NCBI GenBank assembly: GCA_030770425.1
Contig: JASJFT010000203.1
Span: 16,950 to 80,949 of the forward strand
Direction of reading: 5' to 3'
Source: Darksidea phi
Taxonomy: Eukaryota; Ascomycota; Dothideomycetes; Pleosporales; Lentitheciaceae
Length of the DNA stretch: 64,000 nucleotides
Every line of letters begins with the position of its first letter. Position 1 is the stretch's first letter. A program made the position numbers and the translations under genes. The notes beneath the pieces are model-generated. The model had not been told where the DNA came from. It ran no database searches and saw only the letters and a list, made by a program, of their open reading frames with translations. This document shows, in pieces, positions 12,630 to 24,943 of this stretch.

Positions 12630-13955
12630 AAGGGTTGAGATGTTGAGGTTTGGATAGGCATATAGTGAGATCATGTTTTCACGAGTGTTGAGTTGGAGGT
12701 GTGGGAGTTTTTTAGTAACCTTTGTGCAGGGTCCATACGATCGGTAGCCCATGCATTATCATTTAACGATCGGCATCTTCCATCTATCTAATCCTGCACA
12801 AAAACCTCGCACAACCATTCTTCAACGAGTATAATTCCCCTAGTGAGATAATCTCGCAACATCTCGTACCTAGTCCTCTTTCCATCCCATCCCGTAACTT
12901 CTCCTCCCTTGAACCATGATGCAATGGATGTCGGCGGTCGCTAAACCCCTCTGAGCAATGCGCTCACATAACATTTCCCGCAGTTATACCACTAGACTCG
13001 ATGAAGCGGCATTTCTTATGTGAGATGTGAGATGTGAGATGTTAGAGAAAAGCCCGGTTCCGGCCCGTCAGATGCGCACTAGCAGGGGTTTGTTTGTAGA
13101 TTGCGTGGACGTTGCTCGTCTGTGCAAAAAAAAAAAAAAAAAAAGCCGTAATGGCCGTCGAGGGATGAAATGTGCATCTTAGAGGTTGAGAGGTTGTATA
13201 CATGGTGGAGGTCGGTGTCAATTGATGGGTGTTGGCTTGGGGGAAGCACCTAATAAAGGTAGACTGCGCAGTGGCTAGGATGGTAGACTGGGAGGTGGAT
13301 AGATGTTTGTTCATGTTTAGAGAACCGAGGTTCTTGAAGTTATGATTGTGGCGAGTGCGAAAATAAATGTCTAGTCTCTAAAAATACAATGCTTCTAGGA
13401 CGTATCTTGCCAGTCTATTCGAGTACAAAGACAAATAAGCAAAGACGTTATACTTACACCAAGGCAGAACCCCCTCGTACTCATCTCTACGTCCCAAGAT
13501 GATTGCGGGCCGAGGGCCGTAGCTAGACAATACTACCTTGATGTTTGAACAAGAGTGCATTTAGAGGCTCGTGCTACATGAGAGGACAAAGTACGTCTTG
13601 ACTTCACCATTTTGATTCAGTGTAGGAGACTAGGATGTCAACAGCATCAAAACGAGACTGCGGAATATAAGCTCCACAGGGGAAAATCCCATCGAAGCTC
13701 GCGGCTTAAGAGACTGAAGGTGGCGTGTGCAATACAATATTGCCTTTTCTCTAAAGGCCATCCGGCTCTTCGATCCTGGAAACGGATAGTGTTGTCTAAT
13801 CTAGCACCATCGGCCGGCGTTCGTATATTGCGCACAAAAAGTCCGGCAACGTAGTCATCCGACCCTTCATTGCTATAAAACGTTGAAAAAGGAGTAGACC
13901 ACTCCGTAACGCGAAGCTACTTATACAACATGCTAATCTATTTAAGCCACCTACC
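12630..13955. other. Intergenic region with simple repeats
   Basis: No gene was recognised. It contains three copies of a 7-bp unit (gtgagat) at about 13019-13041 and an A run at 13127-13144. The left part is upstream of the chorismate-mutase-like gene and should hold its promoter. The right part should hold the 3' UTR of the coiled-coil gene. Confidence 0.5.
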
Positions 13956-15919
13956 TTAGATATCAAAAACGCCCCCCATGCCTACCCGGACATCCACAAA
14001 ATCTACCCTCCACCCCTTATAGTTACTTAACCCTCTCTTAACCTCTCTAACCCTCTCGATCCTCTTCCTTCCCTCTTCCTCCTGCGCCTTCCTAAACGCG
14101 TCTTCGTCAAATTCAAAATCATCAAGACTTTCCAAACTAGCCAAACTACCCTCACGTTCCCGCTGCACATGTACGTCTGCGCCCGGCTTGGGCTGGTGCG
14201 CAGCATCGCTTCGCCGGTGCGGGGCATGCGGATGCGGTTTGCCGGTGAAGGCGGATATACCAGACTGGATGACGTCTTGGAAAGAGGACGTTTGGCGGCG
14301 CGATGTGGGAGTTGTGCCAGTGAGGTCGATGTCATCGAAGGCTGCATCGGCATTGTCTTCCATGCCCGGTTGCATCGCGGCTCTTCGATCCCGCCATACA
14401 CCTCTCCTGAGCTCGTAATTTTCTTCTTCGAGCTCGCGTACTTTAGAAAGAAGGCGATCGCGCTCTTCGTCGACAAGCTCTTGCACGCTGCTGTCTTCAA
14501 TAGACCCAAGATCGGCCTTTCGGCGGCGCTGCTCCGCTTCCCGCAGACGTGCGTTCTCATTACTGAGACCTGTTACGCGTGTCCGTAGCTCAGCGGCTTC
14601 ACGCTCGGTTTTCTTATGTTCCTGCACACGAGTTTGGTTGCGCGCGTCGTTGTCACGGTGCAATTGAGTCAGAGTCTCGACCTTCTTTTCTAGAAGCTCG
14701 GCGCGTGAAAGGGAATCTAATGCCTTGCGATTCGCAGCGCCGAGTTCAGCTTCCAGCTGCGCAATGCGGGAATGAGCGGTGTCGCGATCCGATCCTTCTT
14801 TTGCAGCCTGTTCGCCGGCCTTTTCAAGGTTGGCCTTGAGATCTGAGAGCTCAGTCTTGGTCGAGCTTGCATCTTGTTCTGCCTTTTGGAGCGAAGATTC
14901 GAGAGTGCTGATCTTTGCTTGTAGCTCATTGGTCTTGTTTGTTTGGTCGCTCAGCTGCTTGTTCAAATTTGACATCTCCGACTCGAGCGATTCGATGGTG
15001 GCGGTTTTTGAAGCAACTTGGGCGGTGAGATCATCAATGGAGGCGGAATGGTTTGGAGAAGCCGTAGATGTTTTTCGGGTGGCCTTCGACGTCTGGGACT
15101 GGAGTTGCGCCAGTTGTCGCTTGAGTGATTCGACTTCCGACTTCTGCCAATCTCATTTAGCATTTTGTTCATACCTTCCCTGAAAGATGATGTATGCGGC
15201 GGACTCACTAGTTTCTCCGCCTCCTTTCCCTTCTCTGCCGCAAGTGCAACATCTCCCCTACCCTCCCTCAGCTCCTCAAGCTCCTCCTCATTGCTTTTCC
15301 ACCTCTTCTCGCCCTCCTCAACCTCCCTAGCCAGCCTCTTGTTCTCCCTCTCCAGCTCCTCAATCCGCTGCGCCTGCTCCCTGTATATATCGCTAGACAC
15401 CCCCAGACCGGGTGTCATAGCCGTTGGTGACGTAGGCGTACCTGACGAGCGATAAAAAGATGCGGATCGCTGCCGAGATTCAATTGCGACGGAGGGCACG
15501 CGGCCATGCGAGGATGCCGTGTTTGTCGTTGTAGGAAGCTCGGAGGGCTCGTCGTCATCAACAGGCCCAGGCGATGCGCTGGTAGCTTCGACAGGCTCCG
15601 GTGCTAGATCTTCTGTCTTTTCCTCCACTTTCTCAGCTGCGCTTGATCCCTCGGGCTTGTCGTCTTTCTTCTTCGCGCCGCCCGCCTTCTTCGCCTTCTG
15701 CTTCTTCAACTGCTCATACTACACCCTCCTCGTCAGCAAGTGCTCTAATCAACAAACACAGCCATGCTCTAATACTGCAAAAGGAGTAGCACATCCAATT
15801 GCGAAGCTTGAGCCATCACCCACACCTCTCCGTAAGCTTAAGAGACGTTCCAGCGGGGTACCTACCCTCTTCTTGGCCGCGGCGACCTTCTCAGCTTTCT
15901 CCTTCTCTTCGTCTGCCAT
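13956..15919 (-). CDS. Golgin-like coiled-coil protein ('M protein repeat' family)
   Basis: Three exons on the minus strand: 15866-15919, 15209-15718 and 13956-15143, giving 583 aa. The two introns (147 and 65 nt) have GTAGGT...TAG and GTGAGT...CAG ends and are both phase 0. The N-terminus is highly charged (a short Ala/Lys/Glu helix, then Lys-rich 'AKKAGGAKKK'). A Ser/Pro linker follows, and heptad-rich coiled coil covers about residues 120-170 and 190-430. The C-terminus is the conserved 'WRVDFVDVRVG' segment seen in fungal proteins annotated as M protein repeat proteins. Relatives are considered Golgi or vesicle-tethering coiled-coil proteins similar to Uso1/golgins; that localisation is inferred by family only. 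It was chosen over two separate frames because the splice sites join them without a frame break. Confidence 0.8.
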
Positions 15920-18900
15920 TGCGGAAGTCGTTATATGTTTAGTGGTCTGTGAATGAGGTACGAAGGCCTACCGAGTTGCGCCTGGTGGAGCTTTCGAGGC
16001 ACGATGATGCCAAGTAGAGCTCTCAAAGCACGCTAAGCCGTTTAGGAAAGGCCAGATCTACGGCATTCTTTTGAGATGGACGATCTCAACTAAACGACTT
16101 AGATGACAGTGCAACTTTGAAGAGGAACACAATATGAATTCGTTACACGCTTGTAATTTCATTGGTACAAAAACAAGCACCACCACCACCCCCTATCTCT
16201 CCTCGCCACTGCCTCAATAGCGCTCAAAATTCCATTGAGATAATAGACATCCGCAACGAGATATAACGATCAAATTATTCCGCGAGTTTGACGACGCAAT
16301 AGCTGCTACTCATTCGACGATGGACAAAACGAAAAGCATCAGAACAGCACTTTGCACGAGCGCACCTCTGCCACGCGCTCACCATCCATTTCGAAACCTC
16401 AATCCCGAGCGTCTACGCAGTGTCAAAGTCATCACTGGAGAGTTCCAGATACGCTTCGCTGGGTATCTTCCTTACGACACCAAAGGTGAGCCCTGTTACA
16501 GCCCACCTCAGTAGCATATTCTTAGGAGAGAAATTTGGCAGCCATGCGTCATTAGTTGTTGGTGCTCTAGTCAGCGTCTCTAATCCTTTGCCGATGAAGA
16601 CATATGGACGTTTTGAATCGGGCATCAGGACGCTAGCTAGCTAGCTGGCTGGCTGGCCGGCCGGTAGAGTTGGCGCGGGTCTACATTGGTCTGGTTCCTG
16701 GTATAGTACGGTGATGATGATGGAATGCTCTATTTCCCCACTAGCCAGGCAATGATAAAGCTTGTTCTAACATCCCGTTGGTTCACGATGTGGGTATTTT
16801 GCAAAGGTTGCGTCGGGATACAGATTCCGTGATGTGTTTCTTCACTGTCTTCTTCTTCTTCGTTACCTCCTTCCTTGTAAGCAGGGAGCTAAGAATAAAG
16901 ACAGCATTTCCCCTCCATTTTCGTCCTTGGAGAGTCTTTTCTGCGAGGGTGCGCATTGGCTCGCGTTGGGGGAATGGTATCTGGTCTATTGGATTCGTGC
17001 AAGCCGTTTACGGCTTTTGTGGGACGATAGATTTTCCTGGTCGACGTACACGAAGCTGCTAGGATGCGTTCTGTCCTGTGTCTTTCGTGGTGGCGATTGT
17101 AGGTGGGACTTTGTTGACTTCCGCGGCTCTGGCTTGTTCCTTTTAGTGGTGAAAGTTTGAGGATGGCGATGTTATTGATCAGATCCTAAGCCTTTTTGTA
17201 CTAGGTACTTGAGCTTGAGAAGTAGTAATGATTATGGAACCGGAAATTTAAATAAAGATGGATTAATATCTCGCACGGCTCGAGGAATTAGGTATGACCA
17301 TGCAGAAGCCTCCATGAAAACTACTCATTCACTCAACAAGGTACAAAAATTCCAGCCATTTAAATCAACGAGTACATCTATGCATCCGCCTGGACCCTCC
17401 ACTCAACCACCTTCGTCTCTACTTAGTTTTTCATATGGTTCTTCTGTAGCGAGGAATGAGGTCGTGCTTGGGAAACAAGAAGCTGAAGTCTTTGTTTTGC
17501 ATGGTATGGAACACTCCAACGTCCGTATGCGGGGCGAAAGGCTGGCGTTCCGAGTCGTACGGCATGTGCAGATGTAGGGTTTGTGAACGGCTGCATCGGA
17601 AGAAAGGTAAGACATGCATTTGTTAGTAGCTGTGATTCCGCGGTTAGTAACGGGTATGTCAAGTTTCACCTCACCACGGCAGAGCCGACCATTTCCCTCC
17701 ACCTGCTTCCGCAAATCACCAAGCGTAGAGTAACCGCACATTCTAGTGTAGGCACGTTACGGTACAGTGTGACTACCCAACATACGAGCGCCGCACACCG
17801 ATGTTGGAGATCGGTAACACAAAGCTTGCATCTTGGTGACCGATCAGGCGTGACCGATCAGGCGAACCGACTATGCCACTGTGCTGCATATATGAATGCA
17901 TGTGCAATCCCAGCGCTACGGACCTGGAATACATGCCAGTCAGAATCGACGGTAGGGCACCATCAACGTGCTCGGCCGTGTTGCTCAGAAAATGAGCGTA
18001 TGAAAGGTGAAGTTTGGGTCATGTGATGGCGCTCGCTTGCATGATGTGCTGACGGCATGCAGTATGGGCTTTGCTTAAGCTGAGATGGCGGAATCCTAGC
18101 GCTTGCGGTCGCATTCGTCGTCTACCTCGCAGGCCACGTCGTCCATCCTCAGTCCGACTTTCACGCTACTGCAAGGGTGGTTGGCATTCCACGGCCGCTG
18201 CTCGCAACGCTCACGCCGCTGGAACAACGCACATGTGTACGAAAAAGCCCACAGGGCTGATGGATCCAATACGAGATTCTGGAGATGGCACGCATTGCAT
18301 GCATGAAACATGGCGCGCATAACTTATCTTCCCAAACTCTAGCATATTTATCGCAACGTCAGCCTTCATGCCCGGCGCAGCTGAAAAGCCGGCAGTGCTT
18401 CGCCTGGTCTTTGCTGGTGGTGGCTCAAAGTAGCCGGCATGTCTCAAAGAGGGTATTAGAAGGGAAGCCCCATGCAAGCCGGCGTCGAGACACAGCTAGC
18501 GTTCTGACGAGCATGACAAGTAGGTAAGGCGAGACAGGTCTGTTCGTCTGACTGCATGCCCGAGCAGCCGAAACATGCGGGTTTGAGGGAAAGCCAGAGA
18601 TGGCCCTTTTCCAGACCAGCCAATCGCATTGCGCGAGCTGAACGATTAGGGGGCCGCGCCGGACGCCGCGGACCGACAGTGGTGTGGAAGCAAACCACAC
18701 AGGCTTTGGTGGCGCGGCTCCAAGACGTGACGTTGCTTTACTCCGGCCGCCAAGCCGTGACAGCTCTTGGCGTTTGGCTGTCGCAAGCGGGAGCTATCAA
18801 CCGCGGAACCGCCAATCCAGTCCCACGAGCGTGGAACGAATGCGTGATATTCTGGTTGGCTCGAGCAGACGAGCAGATGAGCAGTTTCTTCAGCTGGTGC

Positions 18901-21900
18901 TGGTTTCGCCGAGGGGAAGACTGTGCACTAGCTTTCCGTAGGCTGCCTGTCTCGTTCGTCTTCCTCTGGTCGAGCATGCCTAGCAAGATGCACATTGCAA
19001 ACGAAGTCCTGATTACCTTCCGCGTCAGGAGCAGTGTCTGCCTTGCTTCTTCCATGGCTTGAGCTCGCCAGAACGTCCATTCAAAATGCGCCACATAAAT
19101 CACTCGCGCTGCTCCGCTTCCAGTAGTCTTCTACGCACGTAACCCGGCCCAGGGGGAGTGCGCAAGCCTTGTGGCGCACACGCTGCTCTACCTTTGCCGC
19201 CTCCGCTTACGTCCGCTGTTTTGTCTCGTCGCAGCTTTGTTTACATGCGACCTCCCAGGGCACCGTGGTCGAAATTGCTAATTTCGTAGCGAATTGGCAA
19301 TTAGGGGTCCATGTAAGGTGGTGGACCTGTGGCAGACCTGTGGCAGACCCTGTGGCAGTTTTTCTGTGGCGTCTGACAGGCCTGTCCCTTGCAACCCTTC
19401 GGCAGGTTTATTTCGTGGGAGAGGTACCGTAAAAGGACCACGGTCATCTATCGGTAATTGACTACGGCGGTAAAGATTGGGCCATTTGCGTTCGCACGTC
19501 TCTAGGGGCAATACGAGGCGAGGATCCGCTGTTTATTGGATTTCAATCATGAGGAAAGCAGGCCGCAGTGCACCTTCCCAATCTTCGCATCCGCAATCAA
19601 CTTGGCCGTACCGTGCGGGCATTACCGCCAGTACATTTCGCTTCCAGCACCCCATCTAATCTGTTGTCGTGTCAATCTGTAGCGTTCCTCTACGCTCACG
19701 ATGGCTCTTGCGGGCGCGGCCTGGGCTCTGCATGCTCTCCCCTGCTATCCTGCCTGTCGCACACTGTAGACCCACCGCCATCGCCGCAGAGCCCCATTCT
19801 CCCTCGCGTACGGTACCTGCGAGCCGCGCTATCTCGGTCAGATCGGATCGTCAGGCCGAGCTCGCTTTGTTTTCGTGGAATTTTCTTTCATCTCGGAACG
19901 GTGGTGGGTGCTATTCGCATTCGGACATTGGCTTGACAGATCCGAGTCGGAGGGTTGCGGAAATAGGAGCCAACACGATGATGATGATAGACAATTGGAT
20001 TGCGCGCAAATTGCTGCTTGCGGAAGAGCGCGGCGGGCTTGGAGGTTTAGTGCGCCGAGGATCCCGAAGATCATGAGGGAGCGAAGCCTCAAGCCGTTGT
20101 GACGTCGTGCATCGCGAGAAAGCTGGAGTGGCTTGGCGTCTAGAGGCTGTCGGCTTAGAGTCCGAACTTCTCCAGCCGGCACGGCATAGTGAGCGCACCA
20201 ACAACTCGCTACGGCGGTGTGCAAAATTCTCGATGGCTATTACTTGCAGACAGAGTCTTCGTGGAGGGCCAGACGTGTGCTTGCTCTCGACCAGTGGTCG
20301 TACACCAGCGGCGGCACGGCGTGCAGGAATCTAGGGAGTGGTGCCTTGATGCACAGCGTCCGTTTGAGTGCTAGGAATTGGTGAAGATCATGCAACGGGC
20401 AAGTGGAATGCATCAGGCTTGTCTGTGGTCACACCTACCTGCGGTATCGACAGCGCCGTTTAGATATGTGCTCCCGTTATTACGAGGATCCTAGAGGGCC
20501 GGGTTAATCTATCGTACATACGGAGCGCTAACCTGCCACTATGGTACGCATGCGTGCGATGGTGCTGGGCTGTGAGCCTGTCCCGTAGAGTTGCTGCTCG
20601 AAATGCTTCTTCAGCCACCTTCTCCGCATTTCGTCTACCACGGGTAATTGGGCGTGGCAATGGGCTACGCGGCCACCTCACGCTTGGGGTAAGGATTCCA
20701 GAGACGATGATGAGAGGCGTCCGTCCCCCTGCGTCGGCTAGCAGGCACCCAAAAGGGCAGCCCTCGCTAAGCTATTGGTCGCGAACTGCGGATGCCACAA
20801 ATTGGTGCTTGGCCGGCTACCGGAGGCGGCCTAGCACGGCCCTCGAACTGCAGGGTGAAACACCTCGTGCCTATCTTCATGTATCGAGGCCGACGACTCG
20901 AGCCGTAGAGCATTCGGACGCCGCAGAGACGGCCGAAGATGCACGCCAGAGGGCAGTTGGGGCGCCACGTCCCAGTCGACCTGCCCATCGGCATCTGCTC
21001 CGTTCCCGTCAATCGCCGCGACGTCCGAGACGGTCATGAAGATCCGCGGCGAGCGAGAGGCGGCCGGGTTGCGGCATACCGCCAAGGGGATCTGAGATAG
21101 AGAACTGCAGTAGCACTCCCTCCGCATGTCGCTTGCAGCCGGCCCAGCGAGTGAGCGTGTTCCTCGCCCCCGACGGATGATCCACTGCAGCTGGCGATGC
21201 AGCATCTTGCGGCGAAAAAGTCGCTCTTGACCGCAGCTGGACAGCGGCGGACGACAAGCCGCAGGCGCTGGGCAGCAGCAGCGGCCAACATCATCATGGA
21301 GGGTGCGCGGAGGGCTTTGCTATCTCTGTTCCAGGGCAAACCGGCGGGACAGGCGAAATTCGCGAGCACCTCGTGATGGTGATGGTGGATCGCCTCCAGG
21401 TACGTACGACCCGCGCCAGGCACCGCGCGAAATGAACGGCAGCCCCGAACAGCTTCATTCCCGCACCTCGAATAGCGCAACGTGAAGCCTCCTTTGATGC
21501 TGTAACTATTTAAATTTTTTTGTTTGCCAGACGCCGAGCAATGTCCTCGGCCAGGACTAAGGAGAGGGGCTGCACGCACAGAGTGGCCAATTCACGCATT
21601 CAGAAGGCTGCAGGGGTACGGCCGGGGATCCCTGCCACCCGAACGGTCCGTGTCCCGCGCCCTGGTCGCTCTTTCCCAGCCCAGCGTCGGCGCCCTCTTC
21701 TCTCACCTACACTCCGCCGCCTGCATCACCGTCTCTCCGTCTCCTCCTCTCCCCCACCCCTCACCCTCCTGGAACCCACCGTTGCATTCGACGGCTGCTG
21801 ACGCACGCTGTCGGTCGACGTGCGGTATCTGTCCGTTCATTTCCCCGTCATTCCTTAATCTTGGGTGTACTGGCTCTCATCCAACTCGACATCTTGCGGC

Positions 21901-22264
21901 ATCGCCATTTTGATGACGACCAGTTCCGACTACTCCACGTATACTGTACGCGCCCGCCCCAACGACAATCCGGGTTTTCGTCGACCCTACACTTTGCGTG
22001 CTGACTTGTGCCGCCCCTAGTAGTAATCCGTCAGCACTTTGTACCTCGAGCGCGCCTGTTTCGTCTCGATTGTGCAGTGTCCGCCTTCGTAGCACCTCGC
22101 TGATCCTGCCGTCCAACCACCGCTCTGGTGACGACCGGAATCCGGGGCACACGCCGCACATCTCACTTTCGCGCCTGCGTATCGTTGGCTGTCGTGGGCA
22201 GTGCACTCCTCTAATTTCGTCAAGCTTGCCCATCGCGTCCCTCGGGGCCAGCAGCTGCTTCGGA
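15920..22264. other. 6.3-kb gene-free region
   Basis: No convincing gene was seen; frames of 60-180 codons overlap on both strands without recognisable motifs. Small repeats occur: a gctagctag.../gctggctgg run at about 16630-16665, two 14-bp copies of tgaccgatcaggcg at 17837-17864, and three copies of an 11-12-bp unit (acctgtggcag) at 19325-19358. Roughly 18500-22264 is GC-rich and lies upstream of the cell-wall proline-rich-type gene, so it probably contains a long promoter and 5' leader. The C/T-rich stretch at about 21650-21800 is typical of a fungal core promoter. Confidence 0.45.
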
Positions 22265-24943
22265 ATGGCTCAGATCGCGCTGCCACGACAACAGGTTACT
22301 CAGACACCGCAATCCTCGGGCGTCGGCTCACCGCTCTATCAACGACGTGGGCAATCGAATGGCGGTCCCATCGAACTACTTCCGAATCCTGAATTCAGCT
22401 TCCCGATGCGAGACCCAGACACAACGCCCTCATCATCCACTGCCCCGTCCAATGCCCGCCCAATGTCACTGCAAGCGTATCCTACGGGCCGTCGCGGCTC
22501 AACTCCAGCAATGAGGATGAAGTCCGTCAGTGCGCTGCCAGACTTCTCTTTCAACCCAGCAGAAGCGACAACAGGGACGAGCCCACCGCACTCTCCGCTG
22601 AAGACGCCGACCACTCCCTCGAGGCCAATTGGCGGACACAGACGGGGTGGGAGTGAGTTCATTGGTGGTGACGGCCGTACTGGAGGAACGACTTTGTTGA
22701 GCACCAGTCCAACAAAGGGCGACGGTATTCTCCCCGCGCCAAGTACGAAGCTTCACCCTGCTCTACCCGCAGGTCGACGCGGACATGCTCACCGCCGCTC
22801 GGGTGCCGTCTCCTCCCACGACCTCTCCTCGATCATGAATCCTCCCGCACAACGAGCTGGCAGCGCTCCTGTAACACCAGCGGAAGGCGTTCCGTTCGGC
22901 TTTGGCCACTCCGTGAACAAGTCGATGTCGCAACCGTCGTTGCGTGACGCTAGTTCTTTCGCTGACGATGCGAACGGCACACCAAGGCCACCATCCCGGG
23001 CCCGCGTTGGCTTCTCTGACAAAGTAGAGTACATTCGACCGCTATCAACCATCTCCTCAGAGACCGAGACTTCCATGTCCACCTTGCGAGGTCACTCGGC
23101 CACAAATAGCCTTTCCTCCGTCATCAGCGGCACCTCAAGCCCACAGTCTGCTCGCACCGGCCGACCCTCGCTTAGTACTACCGTGGAGGACGACTCGCGC
23201 CCAAGCACAGCTGGCGCTGTTCTGGACAAACAGAAGGGTCCCCACTTCGGAGAGGATGATTTCAACCGCAGACGACCGTCGTCCGCCATCTCTCCAGTAG
23301 CCGTTGCCAGCCCCACTTCGCCCACTCTTCCAGTCAAGCGCCGCAGCTTCTTTCGCCTGGAGTCGCGACGAAGTGATCCCTCCGTACAGACGCTCTCAAG
23401 CGCTTCCGACCCAGCACTAGTAGCATCGCTTGAGTCGCCATTGCCATCACCCTTACCTGGGGACGATGAGACCACAGAAGGTACTGAGAAGAGCAAGTCT
23501 CGCAAGTCTAGCCGTGCTCCCAGGAAAGTCAAGTCTTGGGCGAGCTCGATCATCCCAAAGAAATCAAAGCACAGCAAGAAGGCAAAGTGCAGGCCCCCCA
23601 CACCTCCACCGGAGACCTGTGAGGATCTCGAGGACACAGACGCATCCGAGGATATGGACTTTGACGCCATCTTTGATGCGGACAACACGGTCACTATTGT
23701 GTCGCCTACCAAAGGCCTAACACCCGATGTTAAGGCCCCGACCGATTACTCGTCGTGGCAGCCACGTGAGCTCAAGCGCGTTGACTCGGACACGATGACT
23801 CCTGTGATCGATTTGGATGCGGCATTAGGACCCTTTAATACCCCACATGGAACCAGTCCGCGTGCAAATCAACGTGGATTTGCCGCTCATAGACGTGCAA
23901 TGCACAGCGCAGGCGGACTTGTTCAGAGTCATCGTAGAACGGAGAGCGCGCCCGAGCTCGTACCATTCGAACTTAGAAACTCAACTGTCGCTACACCAAA
24001 GACAATGGCAGATGTGTTCGAAGAGGATGAGCCTGAAGATGAGACATCTAGTCCGAAGGACAAAGCCAAGGTCGGCCAAGACTCGCAGGAGGAAGAGGAA
24101 CCGAAGATACAAATCGTTGAAACTGACGACAACCAAAACGGCTCAGCGATGAATTGGAATTTCGACGACGGGCTGGGAATCAAGCGTGGGAAGACAGGCA
24201 AGCCAGATTCGGAGCCTTGCTCCCCATTCTCTGATCCGCAAAACCTTCCGAGCATCGATGACTGCAAGCAGGCATCTACCTCCGCTCCTGTGGAAGTCGT
24301 CGAGGATTTCGAGGAACCGCGAACCTCGTCTTTGACGCACTCTTCTGACTCGACAGTCACTCCTCAGCTGGCACCCATCGACACCAAAGATTCTCAGGCA
24401 GCGTTGAATTTGTCGCTTCCGCTTCCCCAGCAAAACCTGATGACGCCCGACACCATCACTTCGTCTTTCCCGTCGCCGGATTTCCGATCTAGCCAGATAT
24501 CCCTTGACACTCCTCGACTAGGCACAGCAACCTCATCCATGACCGACTACCCGGTTATGCCTTCGCCGCGCTTTGGAGAACCAGGACCGGAACTTCGTAT
24601 TTCAGTCGACGACGTTCCATCTTTGACATCGTCTAGGTCCACCATGACCAGCGCGATGCAAAGCGCGTTCCCATTAGCAAGTCCGCGTCGGCCTGGCGAC
24701 CGATCGGCATCACTGTGCTCCGTTCCGAGCGATGGTGAACCGCGCCGCCACAAGCGTTCCAGCATTGCAAGCCTATCTCGGTTGATCAATAGCTCCTCCT
24801 TTGGAGAGAGGAGTAAGCTTTCGATCGAAACTCGTCCCCAGTCTGAGTATCTGGAACCCTCACACAAGGATTCCAAGAAAAAGCACAAGCGGCTAAGCAA
24901 GCTCATGCAATTCTGGAAATCCAAGGACTCTTCGCGCACATGA
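22265..24943 (+). CDS. Large disordered 'cell wall proline-rich' family protein
   Basis: A single exon of 892 aa. The frame stays open upstream to 21998, but the ATG at 22265 begins the conserved-looking sequence and the upstream extension is Cys/Ser-rich and atypical. The protein is Ser/Pro/Thr/Arg-rich and mostly disordered, with many 'SP' and 'TP' sites. The N-terminal third carries blocks I recognise from a Pezizomycotina family annotated as cell wall proline-rich protein: 'GGHRRGGSEFIGGD', 'SPTKGDGILPAP' and 'RRGHAHRRSGAVSSHDLSS'. The C-terminus is Lys-rich and ends in 'KRLSKLMQFWKSKD'. Despite the family name there is no signal peptide, membrane segment or GPI site, so a cell-wall location is doubtful; a phospho-regulated cytoplasmic or cortical scaffold is equally plausible. 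Function is unknown. Confidence 0.82.
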   Translation: MAQIALPRQQVTQTPQSSGVGSPLYQRRGQSNGGPIELLPNPEFSFPMRDPDTTPSSSTAPSNARPMSLQAYPTGRRGSTPAMRMKSVSALPDFSFNPAEATTGTSPPHSPLKTPTTPSRPIGGHRRGGSEFIGGDGRTGGTTLLSTSPTKGDGILPAPSTKLHPALPAGRRGHAHRRSGAVSSHDLSSIMNPPAQRAGSAPVTPAEGVPFGFGHSVNKSMSQPSLRDASSFADDANGTPRPPSRARVGFSDKVEYIRPLSTISSETETSMSTLRGHSATNSLSSVISGTSSPQSARTGRPSLSTTVEDDSRPSTAGAVLDKQKGPHFGEDDFNRRRPSSAISPVAVASPTSPTLPVKRRSFFRLESRRSDPSVQTLSSASDPALVASLESPLPSPLPGDDETTEGTEKSKSRKSSRAPRKVKSWASSIIPKKSKHSKKAKCRPPTPPPETCEDLEDTDASEDMDFDAIFDADNTVTIVSPTKGLTPDVKAPTDYSSWQPRELKRVDSDTMTPVIDLDAALGPFNTPHGTSPRANQRGFAAHRRAMHSAGGLVQSHRRTESAPELVPFELRNSTVATPKTMADVFEEDEPEDETSSPKDKAKVGQDSQEEEEPKIQIVETDDNQNGSAMNWNFDDGLGIKRGKTGKPDSEPCSPFSDPQNLPSIDDCKQASTSAPVEVVEDFEEPRTSSLTHSSDSTVTPQLAPIDTKDSQAALNLSLPLPQQNLMTPDTITSSFPSPDFRSSQISLDTPRLGTATSSMTDYPVMPSPRFGEPGPELRISVDDVPSLTSSRSTMTSAMQSAFPLASPRRPGDRSASLCSVPSDGEPRRHKRSSIASLSRLINSSSFGERSKLSIETRPQSEYLEPSHKDSKKKHKRLSKLMQFWKSKDSSRT

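Noticed and set aside
16413..16644. Antiparallel frames of about 70 codons
   Set aside because: There is no independent support for either strand and the context has no promoter-like or splice features.
18556..19062. 168-codon plus-strand frame
   Set aside because: The composition is irregular (scattered Trp, Arg, Cys), no domain was seen, and it lies in GC-rich gene-free DNA.
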